From: Strigamia acuminata | Taxonomy: Eukaryota; Arthropoda; Chilopoda; Geophilomorpha; Linotaeniidae | DNA: 64,000 bases | Reading direction: 5' to 3' | Assembly: GCA_949358305.1 (NCBI GenBank) | Contig: OX442316.1 | Coordinates: forward strand, 1,302,001-1,366,000 | Part shown: positions 12,331 through 23,100 of the stretch, one piece after another | How the letters are laid out: each line of letters starts with the position of its first letter | Numbering within the stretch: position 1 is the first letter of the stretch | Position numbers and translations under genes: made by a program | Notes under the pieces: generated by a model | The model's input: the letters and a program-made list of their open reading frames with translations, nothing else | Databases searched by the model: none | What the model was told of the DNA's origin: nothing

Positions 12331-12818
12331 CACCTACATAGGTTTTTGTTAGCAGAATCAACGAGCATGCCCCCGATTTGCTCCCCTCCCACTACCCACC
12401 AATCAAAATCAGCCTGCGGAATGAGTATGTGTGGTGATTGTTGTAATTGTCGCATGAAAGACATTGCATATGTTATAGTGCTAATCAGCGCGTCCTCAAA
12501 ACAAGCACATGTTGCGCTAATGCATCCAACTAGGCATATCACATATTCCTAGACGCGAATTAGACGGTCGCGCTTCCGCATGAAGCGCCTAGAACGGATC
12601 AAACAAGGATGCCAAGAATAGATAAATGGACTCAATTAACACGGAAACACGTGAGAGACACTCATAAATCCGTGGCACTACACCACCGCCGAACTTTCGT
12701 TATAACGAAATTCACGTTGTTAAGAACTCTCGTTATTAAGAACAAATTTTGGTTCCCCGACCTGTCCAAAACAGCGAGCTTCGACCTGTATTTCCAATCC
12801 TACACAAAAATTACACTA

Positions 12819-13446
12819 GGTGCATTCCAAAACTCAGTGTTAGGCGTTTTAGGCGATTTTGTTCCGTTTCGTTTTATGGTCGTTTCAGGCCTGTTTAGGA
12901 ACGTCAAAACGAAATTTTTTTTTGTCCTCGTTTTAGCAATTGGTGACATTCTAAACAAAAAAATGAATAAAAATTTGTATTACCTTAGTAACATCACTTT
13001 TGGAAATATTTATCTGTTCACAAAATCAAGTTATAAAATATTCGAATTCTGACTAATCTAATTTATTTGTCCACGGAAAATGGCTAGGTTTTCAACAATC
13101 GCGCCAAAATCCTAGCGCCATCGATTTTTTTTAACAATAACACGTGTTGACGAAAATAAATTAAGTTTTTTAAAACTTCGAATATTTTATAACAAATAAA
13201 TAAATACCAGTATATATTTCCAAAAACATGTTTATAAAACTTTTTCTTACCATCTCGTACAAACAAGGATGAAAATCGAACGACGGCAGCCCTAACACTA
13301 AAATCGTGTCTACTAACACGTGTTTTAATACACGTTCTCGTTTCAGCCGTTTTAGCGCCACAGACACGGAATTTTTCCGGATGTGACGTCATAATCGCTA
13401 ACACGACACGGCTGAAACGGCTGAAACGGGAGTTTTGGAATGCACC
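12819..13446. mobile_element. TA-flanked MITE with GGTGCATTCCAAAACTC ends
   Basis: Perfect 17-bp inverted termini GGTGCATTCCAAAACTC / GAGTTTTGGAATGCACC are flanked by TA on both sides (12817-12818 and 13447-13448). Subterminal repeats of CGTTTTAG/CTGAAACGG type occur at both ends. The element splits the RpS5-promoter relic downstream of copy 2. The corresponding site downstream of copy 3 (20040-20062) is empty. The superfamily (Harbinger-like or Tc1/mariner-like) is undetermined. Confidence 0.75.
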
Positions 13447-13523
13447 TACTATTTGTCTGATTTTAATTTTAATATAAGCTGGTAGAACACTTTTTAATGA
13501 CCGGGTTACACGGTCAGCCATTT
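13447..13523. repeat. Relic of the RpS5 promoter downstream of protease copy 2
   Basis: From TGATTTTAATTTTAAT to GGTCAGCCATTT the stretch aligns with the region just before the RpS5 transcript (29036-29109). The outer part of the relic continues at 12791-12818, on the other side of the MITE. Confidence 0.75.
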
Positions 13524-13558
13524 CATTATTTCATTATTTCGTAATATTTTACAATATT

Positions 13559-16500
13559 TTACAATCGTGTATTTTGTTCTATCCAATCAAGAAAAGATGT
13601 GACTCTTGTGTATATTCCAGGAAATCCAACCTCTGCACATTTGAAGCCGTACGAAACAATTCCAACCAATGTCCAAGGTGTACCTTTTAAATTTGGATCC
13701 ATCACTACCAATGGTCCTCCTGAATCACCCTGAAGAATAAAATAACGAATTGTGTATTGAAAATGACTCATTGTCAATAACAATGGATAAGAAGTTAAAT
13801 TCAACCTGGCACGCATCTTTCCGGCCTGTCAACAGTCCTCCGCACAGTTGTGATGGAATGATTGGATGGGTGGCACTATATCTTCGAAACGCTTTCTCAC
13901 AAACTGGTAAGGGCTGAATAGGTAGTGCCACATATTGAAGGTAGGGTGAAGCTGGTTGCTCTGAAAATATATTCAACTCTAACTTAACAAACAATCACAC
14001 GTTAACAACGTTCTACTCAAATTTATTTTTTAAAGTGGCTGAAAAAACAAAACGCATCCAATCAGGACAGAAGATTCTGCAGAGGGTCAGTTTGTGGCAA
14101 GACCGCCACATCTGACCCAGTATAATCTCCAGTCCTAAGCAGACTGCTGGTCGTGTGAAGGTGACGATGGTGACTGCCATCGCAACAAGAGGCAAGATCG
14201 CTCTCAAGGTCTCAAGTCCGAAAAGATTGGAGATGACTCAATCGCCGTGCAGCGTGCTGCAATGCACGGCAGGCAATGCTAACCGACCACGCTGCCCATG
14301 TGGTCAACCCAACAACCTAGACGATAATATGGTGAACGCACAACACCTAGACAACTGCAATATAGATTATCGTATTTCTCCAAATAGGAGGTGCCCTTGA
14401 ATTGTAGTCACCCTCGAATACAAGTACTTGTAGTTGCCGCCAACGGGAGTGGCAATTTGATATAAGAGCTGCCCTCGATTAGTAGCTGCAGCTGTTATTT
14501 GAGGGGCAGCAACAAATCAAAGTTTTATAGTCGCGTTTCAAAATTGTTTATTTAAAGCCTAACCTAGCCTAACAATTCTAACAATTCTAACAAATCTATA
14601 CTTCAATTTCATCCGCATCATCACCTAGTTCTTCCTCCTTACTTGGTGCTATATTAGTTTAAAGTGAAAATGAAAATAACCACATGTGTACGGTATGCTG
14701 AACGAATACGGAACAAACGTTACCGAATACGGTACACTCGTAACCTACCAAATATGGTACAAATATTGCAACAATTGCAACAAGAGCCGCCCTCGATTAA
14801 GAGCCGCTGCTCAGAGTGCCCATTTTTAATAAGAGCCATGGCTCTTACGGGGAAAAATACGTTATATCAATTCAAACTGTGCGTTATCTGTGTTGTTCCT
14901 TATCATAAATGGTGTTTGCCCCATGGTCCTCCCATGGTAATGAGGCAACCAACCGCCACTCACACTACATCCCAACCAGAAGGGCGCTTGGAATTGTTGG
15001 TCTGTGATGAGAGAAGTAAGAAGTTTGTCTGTACTCATTTGGTTATGCTGTTGATACATTGTGTTGATTCTCAGGGTTGTTACAGATCAAGGGCACTGAG
15101 TGGGATTTTTTTATTTTCTGAAACCCGTAATAAAAAACCAATTATCGTTAGAAAAAAATTTAATTGTTGCGGTAAATATTTTATACTACTTGTAATAATC
15201 CAAAAACGTAGGAAACAAAAAGCATTGCGTGATGGGAACATTCCATAGCAGTTCTGAAGTTTATTTGACCTGGATCAAGTTCTTGGATCTGGGTGGATCC
15301 AAGATGTCTGACCTCAATTAATCCATTGTTTTCGAATGACAAGATTGATTGGAAATCTTTTAGAAAAGGTCTTCATCCTAGTTGCTGTCAAAGTCACATA
15401 AAAAAGTCATCTTTGAACTATCGTGAATCATTAAAAAAAATTCGAAATGAATTTTGAATCGACAGTCAGTCTGCGCATGTTGATGACAGTCTGATTCGAA
15501 CAGATGACACAGGGCAAGAAGTCTGCCACCATCATTCATTTCTTTTTGCTAACTAAGTCTTTGGATTGTTATTATAAAATAATTACTACAAGAATTTAAT
15601 TTTTTTCTCGATGATTTTTGGTTTTTTATTACGGCTTTCAGAAAATGTAAAATCCTATTCACTGCACTTGACCTTTAAGTGCCATCGCTTGATTCATCTC
15701 TTCACATTGTGAGGTTTGCTTGTGAGCTTGTGGTTAGGTTAAGGTTGTGAGGTTTGTCAACAATTGAAGTTGGCACCGGTCACTATTTCCGTTGCTGGCA
15801 CTTGTTTGCATTTCTACCAAAAAGATTGTCCTCTTAGGACGTAGTTCTGCGTCAAAAGACAAACCAGGGGAATTCCCTAAATTTTTCCTTGACAACAAAC
15901 AAGGGAAATTCCCTAAATTCTTCTTTGACAACAAAGAGAATTCTCTTAATATGTCCTAGACGACAAATAAGGGGACTTTCGTAGGTTAGTATTTGATTTG
16001 TGATATAATTGATATGAAGTAAATCTTTTTTTTTTAAATATAAAAATACCTACCAAATCCTGTTGTACCCCAGCCAACAAGAATTGCACCCATATCTGCA
16101 AAAGTTTCAGCTTTTTCAGATTTTGACGGTAAACACGCCGGAAGTATAAATTGGTTATATGTCACTGGGCTTTCAAGTTGCATTAAAGCAATGTCATTGT
16201 GGAAATTGCTCAACGTAAAATCTGGATGAGGTATAGCATTTTTCACACTAAGTGTTATCGGTGATCCTCCGTCATCCGTGCGCTTTAAATCTAAATCGCC
16301 CAATCGTATCGTGTAGGATGATGTGGGGATCCTGAAAATAAGAATTAGCAATTAGAAAATGTTAAATTTAACTAGATGTTAGAATGTTTTCAACTCAACC
16401 GTTTTCCGCCGTGCGAAGGACTAATTACACAATGCGCGGCTGTCAAAACAAAATTTTCATTGATGAGTGTTCCACCACAACTGAAGCGTCCGTTAACAAA

Positions 16501-17668
16501 AATGGCTACCTGAAATGTCATATTTTCCAATACAAATTTGATATTTCTAAAGTGACACTACTTACTGCCCACGGCCAGTCCCCAATAGTGGCAGGTGAGC
16601 CCCCTACCACTCTGACGATAGAATAACCACCCTGACCACACACAGCTGCAATTAAAGATGAACAAATAACTTGAATGAGATGGAAATTGCAGAATATATT
16701 CAAACAATAAATATGACATACGTAGTGAGCAAAATTGGTATCCGGGTAGGCAGAATCGTGACGTCACTTCAAATTTCAAATTACATCCTAAGATATAGTA
16801 AATTTTGCGAAGTAATGAAGGAAAATATAAATTGACCCATTTCTACTAATAGTTATAGGATTGCAATCACAAATGTCACCGTTATGCAGTTTTCATGTTT
16901 TCCGCTTAGTAACGGTTGGCCCGGTAAACTGGAAATAAACGAGTCTCATCTTTCTTACTTGTTAGCTGGATAGTGGACGAAAACAGCGAGTCGATTAGAA
17001 GAACTGTCCCAACTCGATAATTGTTGCGGATCTCACTCATTTTCTGCCATTGAAGAGTTAAAATGTTAAAAATGTTTTCAATTGGCTAATTTACCCTCCC
17101 CTATTCGTCACGATTGCGCCTGCCCAGACACAAATTAGGCTTACTGCAGTTGTACATCGCACATCTGCTATTGTGCTATATCACATCTATTGTTTAACAC
17201 ATAGACTTATAGATTTTACGAGGGAAATGTGATGCCACATCTAAACTGCTGCTGCTTGGTTAGACACAAACCTTCCTTAGGAGTCTGCTCCGGCGGTTTT
17301 GCATCAATAGCGAATGGACAACAAACCAAGGGCATGCTGCCTCTATAACCACAATTGGCACTCTTTAGGAATTCCATATTCGCCGAAGAGCGATCATTAG
17401 CTCGTGAAGCAAATGCATCACAATTCGTTAAGCTGACGCAAGAATATTGTGGTGGACAGGAATTTCCGTCTCCGAAGGAAATTGATTCTGAATAGGAGAA
17501 TGCAAGGAAGCATACATATTAATCTGATGTATGTATTTTAGAGTTTTAGAGTTAGTTAGGCTTACCAGCCACTGAACGCCCCATTGGTGGTCGCCATTCT
17601 GGTCGCATTGGTCCAGGTGAAGTTCGAGCAACAGTCAAAAGAATAGAGGACAAAAGTAGTGAAATCAT
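13559..17668 (-). CDS. CLIP-domain trypsin-like serine protease, copy 2
   Basis: Exons are 17668-17566, 17487-17272, 16645-16566, 16509-16400, 16331-16054, 13960-13806 and 13729-13559, giving 370 residues in frame. After the signal peptide, exon 2 (216 nt) encodes a complete CLIP domain at about residues 45-91. Its cysteines are C45, C51, C57, C80 and the pair C90-C91, with the family hallmarks [15 protein letters not shown] and VCCP. A linker then leads to the activation site SIVR|VVGG (R118). The catalytic triad is H159, D216, S317, and D311 predicts trypsin-like specificity. CLIP proteases act as zymogens in arthropod clotting, prophenoloxidase and Toll cascades, and the CLIP domain docks partners or scaffolds. 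This is the only copy of the three with the domain. The 2.1-kb intron before exon 6 holds transposon-derived sequence. The other exons match copies 1 and 3 in length and phase. Confidence 0.88.
13961..16053. repeat. Repeat-filled intron 5 of protease copy 2
   Basis: Segment 14062-14870 is homologous to 20815-21600 in copy 3, and 15000-16053 to 23700-24759. The first segment carries TTTCTCCAAATA(A/G)GAGGTGCCC and strings such as AAGAGCCGCCCTCGATTAA, which suggest the end of an old DNA transposon. No transposase was recognised. The ORF at 14664-15248 crosses this repeat and is not supported. In copy 1 the same intron is only about 590 bp but keeps fragments of the second segment at 6700-6960. 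Confidence 0.6.
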
Positions 17669-20032
17669 TTCGTCTGCTGAGTAGCTTCTAAAAGGAAATT
17701 TAAAAAAAAGATAACACCACTGACCATTCGTCGGTTCTTGACCAATAGGAAAATGCCGTATCGATCAGTGATGGATTACCAAATAGTCAGGCAACAAATT
17801 GTTAGTTGGTCAAAATTAAAAGCGTACTACAGTATTGGGTCACTTAATGCGCTGGAGAATTATTCTCATCATTTATTTTGCATTCATTATATTTCTAGTT
17901 AGTTTATAACTTAGAAATATTGTCAGGTTCGGTTCGCGGTTCCTTGATACAGAGAAGAGTGAAACATTCTTCTATCTTCGTATGTTGGGAATAAATATAT
18001 ATTTTACTACATTACCAAATACTTTTATATATTTTCACATAAATTGCCACACATTTTCTGACCATATGGGCATTTTCAACTAATGTTTCACTACGGTAAC
18101 TACTGCTTCTTTCAAACAAACCAAATAATGATATTTTCTGATTTATGTAATAATATTTTATTAGTAATACCGGTAATTATTATTGAGCATTAAACATTAC
18201 TATTAAAAAGTCTATTAATTTATTTGACCACTTGTTTAATTTAATTATCCTATCTATTAATTTAGCTCATACTAATGCGCAATAGGAAGTTTTTTTCTTT
18301 TATTAAAAAATCAGCATTGCCTTGAAAACATTAACTCACCTCAAGTCAAATCAGCAAGTGTCAAGGTCACCAAAAAAGTTCTAATCTCTTATTTATTTTA
18401 ATTAAGTAACCAACAAGAAACCAGAAACAGGAACAGGACGTTTGTGAAAAGAAAAGAAAAAGAAAAAGAGAAAAATAAAGCCTTACCTGAATGTATGAGT
18501 TAATTAGAACTTTGATACAATTTTCTAGCGACTGCAGAAACAGCCAGACCAAACCAAACCTACCGCAGCACCTCAGCCTCACTTGTGATTTGTGACTCAA
18601 TTTAATTTGAAATTACTCATACATTTGCTCAGGCTATACCTCACTTCACTGAGAGAGAGAGACTTATTTGAAGCTGTGTTATGTGTGAGAAAAACATTTC
18701 CTCGAGGGGAAGAGAAGTGAGTTGAAAGAAAAAGGGGGGCAAAACAATTACAGGATGTTGATCTTACCTTGCCAATTCTTCGTGTAATTTTTCTTTAAAT
18801 GCAATTGGTTTTTAATTACCATAAATCGTGATATCCGTTTCAAGTGTGGTGGTTTGAACAATGGAAATGAGTGAGTTATGCAATAAATTGGAACCAAAGC
18901 TGTTCGTCAATGAATTTCTTGTTGCGTGAGCTACAGCTGGAAATGAAATGTAAAAATTAAAATAAAACCAAAATAAGCAGAAATGATGTTTTATTTTTGT
19001 TTGTGAAAAGGCAATGTTGTTGAAAGAAACGAGAAAGGTCATCCGCTGTGAAATGTACATAATTTTCATTTTATTTTATCGCTTGGGTTATCAGTTGACT
19101 GCATCCTTGTAAAGAATTCGTGAATTTGCCACTAGAGTGACGTACGGCACAGTTCGGCGCAGTCACACGAAATATATATTACGAAGTAATTTATTTTAAA
19201 TGTTTACATTTTCTACAAATACTCAAACCGTTATAACGAAATCCTCGTGAAAACAAATTTTTTTGCGTTCGGTTGTCCGCCCAATTTCTTCCTTGTGAAA
19301 TAATTTCATCATAATGAACTTTCGTTATTACAAAATTTTATTATTATTATAATGAACCAAAAATTTACCAGAAATATGCAAATGCCTCATTATTGCGAAT
19401 ATTTCTGGTTAAAAATGGCCTCATTTCCGGTTAAAATGGCCTCATATCCGGTTAAAAATTACCTCATATCCGGTTAAAAATTACCTCATTTCCGGTTTGA
19501 AATAGCCTTATTTTCGCATGATTTTGATGTTTTAAAGTCTGTTTTCTCATGATTTTGATGTTTCTAAGTGCATTTTCTCAGAAATTTGATGTTTATATGT
19601 GTATTTTGTCATGATTTTGACGTTTTAAAGTGTCTTCTCATTATAATAAATTTTTAAAGTGTATTCTCATTATAATGCATTTTGATGCATATCAGAACTG
19701 AGAAAATATGCAAAAATTGGAGAATTCTTTAGAAAATACACATAAAAATCTGACAATCATAAGAAATATATGTAGAATGTCAAAATCGTAAGAAATACAA
19801 GTAAAATGTCAAAACCATGAGAAATACATGTAAAATGTCAAAATCATGAGAAAATACATACAAAAATGTCAGAATCTTTGCTAGGTTTTTTCTCATTTTT
19901 CTAAATTGTGTTTTTAAATAAGTTTCTTAGGTTTTTTTCGAACTAATTCGTTATAACGTTGTTAAGAACTTTCGTTATTAAGAACAAATTTTGGTTCCTC
20001 GACCTGTTCATAACAGTGAGGTTCAACCTGTA
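17669..20032. other. Duplicated flank between protease copies 2 and 3
   Basis: There is no gene. It holds the conserved protease upstream block (about 17709-17775), repeated flank segments (18300-19220, matching 27900-28800) and, at 19226-20030, inserted repeat DNA listed separately. Confidence 0.55.
19226..20030. mobile_element. Probable DNA transposon remnant with GTTATAACGAA motifs
   Basis: The segment interrupts sequence that is continuous upstream of RpS5 (28800-29008). One end reads CGTTATAACGAAATCCTCG. The other holds CGTTATTAAGAACAAATTTTGG, followed by GACCTGTTCATAACAGTGAG. The same end motif occurs at 12695-12790. The interior is made of short repeats (CCTCATATCCGGTTAAAAAT and CATGATTTTGATGTTT) that recur as their reverse complement at 19740-19860, giving a foldback structure. 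The ends resemble pogo/Tigger-like termini from memory. No transposase is visible. Confidence 0.5.
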
Positions 20033-20133
20033 TTTCCAATCCTTCACAAAAATTATACTTGTTTTTCTGATTTTAATTTTAATGTAAACCGATAGAACAC
20101 TTTTTAATAACCAGGCTACACGGGCAGCCATTT
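20033..20133. repeat. Relic of the RpS5 promoter downstream of protease copy 3
   Basis: TTTCCAATC...AAAATTATACTT, TCTGATTTTAATT and CTACACGGGCAGCCATTT align with 29008-29109 immediately upstream of RpS5. Homology stops at CAGCCATTT, near the expected RpS5 transcription start. Confidence 0.8.
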
Positions 20134-20168
20134 CATTATTCCATTGTTTCATAATATTTGACACTATT

Positions 20169-23100
20169 TTACAATCGTGTATTTTGTTCTATCCAATCAA
20201 GAAAAGATGTGACTCTTGTGTATATTCCAGGAAATCCATCCTCTGCACATTTAAAGCCGTACGAAACAATTCCAACCAATGTCCAAGGTGTACCTTTTAA
20301 ATTTGGATCCAACACTACCAATGGTCCTCCTGAATCACCCTGAAGAATAAAATAAAGAATTAATGACTCATTGTCAATAACAATGGTTAAGAAGTTAAAT
20401 TCGACCTGGCACGCATCTTTCCGGCCTGTCAACAGTCCTCCGCACAGTTGTGATGGAATGATTGGATGGGTGGTACTATATCTTCGAAAAGCTTTCGCAC
20501 AAACTGATAAGGGCTGAATAGGTAGTGGCACATATTGAAGGTAGGGTGAAGGCGCTTTCCCTGAAAATACATCCAACTCTAACTTAACGAACAACTTAAC
20601 GAACGTCTATTAACGTTCTACTCAGATTTATTTTTTAAAGTAGCTGAAAAAACGAAACGGTCTGGACCCCAAAGGAGGGTGAATATCCCAATTCTGTTTT
20701 TATGCTGTAGACACGTTCCAGTAAAAACCGTGTAAAAAAAGTGTAAAAAAATTTACAGAAACATAGAACTGACGTGACCAACTGGCCTCTGCCAGTCAGC
20801 AGCTCCTATAGCTTACCGTCGGAGAGGGTCAGTCTGTGGCAAGACCGCCACACCTGACCCAGTATAATCTTCAGTCCAATGTTGTCTGCTGGTTGTGCGA
20901 AGCTATTAAGACTTAAGAGAAGGTGATGATGGTGACTGCCATCGCCAAAAGAGGCGAAATCGCTCTCAAGTCCAAAAATATTTAAGATGACTCGATCGCC
21001 GTGCTGCAATGCACGGCAACAATGCCAACGCTGTCCATGCGGTCCTCGATCGTGTGGTCAACTCAACAACCTAGGCGATAATACCCCTAGACAACTGCAA
21101 TATAGATTACCGTATTTCTCCAAATAAGAGGTGCCCTTGAATTGTAGTCGCCCTTGAATACATGTAGTACTTGTAATACTTGTAGTTGCCGCCGACGGGA
21201 GTGGCAACTTGATATAAGAGCTGCCCTCGATTAGTAGCTGCGGCTGTTATTTGAGGGGCGGCTACAAATCAAAGTTTTTTAGTCACGTTTCAAATTTATT
21301 TATTTAAAGCCTAACCTAACCTAACAATTCTAACAATTCTAAGAATTTTAACAATTTTAACAAATCTAACAATCTTAATAAATTTAATACTTCAATTTCA
21401 TCCACATCATCTAGTTCTTCCTCCTTACTTGTGCCATATTGGTTTAAGTTGCAAATGAAAATGATCGAATGAAATTAATCACATGTATACGGTATGCTGA
21501 ACGAATACGGAACAAACATTGCCGAATACAGTACACTTATAACGTATCAAATATGGTACAAATATTGCAATAATTGCAACAAGAGTCGGCCTCATTAGGG
21601 GCTGTCTTCAATTAACAAATTAGAATACAAACGGGAGTAAATCGCTAAAATTGCTCAACGAAAAAATCTAAAACAATAAAATCAAAACATCAAAACATCA
21701 AATGTTCGTCGTAAGAGACAGAGGCTGGGAAGAATTAACGTATTCAGTCACAACTGGAGACAAGAAAAACTGTCATGCCGGCCCGAGTAACTGCCAGCAT
21801 TTTTTTTTCTACATTATCACTACCGATCATCCGCCCATTACCGATCACCAGACATTGCTAGCAATCAGCACATTTATCCCCAGACATATCACGAGTCAAT
21901 AAGTGCCCAATTCCCATCGCATTAAAAAAACTAGTTAAGGTGAGGTTTGCGGGGGGGGGGAGGTCAAGGGAGGGGGGGGGCGCAAGAACGCGATAATGAT
22001 GTGTGATGATCACTACGGTAGCAATGTCTGGCGATCGGTAATGGGCGGATGATCGGTAGTGATGATGTAAAAAAAATATATGCTAACTGCCATATGGTGA
22101 AACGCGGACGTATACTCTGTCCATGTGTAACTTGGGCCTATTTCCGATTGGCTGAGCCTCATAACTCACTCTGTGCTGCCACCAGGAAAAATAGTTCAGA
22201 GTGGTTCTAAATTTGTTTGATGATTTTAATCATTGAAATGATGTAATGTTGTTTGTATTTTCTAAGGAAATGTATCTTGAAGTCATAAAATAAAGATTTA
22301 TGTTGGTTTATTTCAACATTTCAACATTATTAAATTTATCGCTTGCTTCTTCCAGGGAACAAAACAATTTTCAAATTTATGATTATACTCTTGTTCGACT
22401 CAAGAGTATACCCTTCTCCCATTGGCCGAGCCGCATTACTCCTAACTCCAGTCTGTATTACCATAGAGTAAAGAATCTCCACTAGGAGAAGTAGTTCTGG
22501 AAGTAGTTCTTATTTTTATTATGATTACTACTACATTTTTGGATCACTACACCAGTGATGCGGCTCTTAGAAGTGCATACTCTTGAGTCGAACCAGAGTA
22601 TAGTTGTTTTGTCTGGACAGCATTAAAAATGTCAGCCAGTGTTTTGATGTATGTTTTAGTATCACTACACCAGTGAAAAGACTCAGCCAATGAGAAATAG
22701 GCCCAAGTTACACATGGACAGAGTGTACATGGAGTCATGGACCAAGAAAGCGAACAAGCATGGTAAAGTTGCAGCACAGTTCACGAACAACCCAAAACCC
22801 TCATGAACACGTAACTAAAATTAATGAATCACTTATAATAGCAGGAACTCAACCCGTACCACACCTAGACGCACATAACTGATCACAATCGCCCGAGTCA
22901 AAGGGCGAGAGGAAAAAATTGAGGCAGAAAAACAAAGGAAGAAGAATCGTTAAAACAAAAAAAAAGGTAAGCAACATGATAAAACAACCAGGAGGCGCGG
23001 CCGCCTCGACATAAACAGCCACATCGGACGACGTCAGCATCGAACCAGCATGCATCATTCTACCGACTCGAAGCTGCCGTCGACAAATGGGACTATTTCC

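Larger units (their letters stand above)
8351..13446. other. Duplicated flank between protease copies 1 and 2
   Basis: There is no gene. Bases 8395-8530 form a block conserved upstream of all three protease starts (17709-17775 and 26855-26950), so it is a promoter candidate. Blocks 8690-8890 and 9450-10020 recur at 27118-27310, 18320-18960 and 27900-28560. A second partial copy of the 9.7-10.0 kb block lies at 11975-12330. Two versions of a GC-rich motif (GGCCGCGTTTGAGCTCTCGA) lie near 10370 and 10450. The perfect hairpin GATTTTCTTGATTT / AAATCAAGAAAATC is at 11034-11068. Two MITEs are listed separately. Confidence 0.55.

Noticed and set aside
14664-15248. 194-codon ORF on the plus strand in intron 5 of protease copy 2
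   Set aside because: It crosses a repeat boundary, has no relatives I recognise, and is broken in the homologous segment of copy 3.
17428-17631. ORF repeated in units 2 and 3 (also 26565-26768) starting [15 protein letters not shown]
   Set aside because: Another frame of the signal-peptide and exon-2 region of the protease. Repetition reflects the duplication, not a gene.
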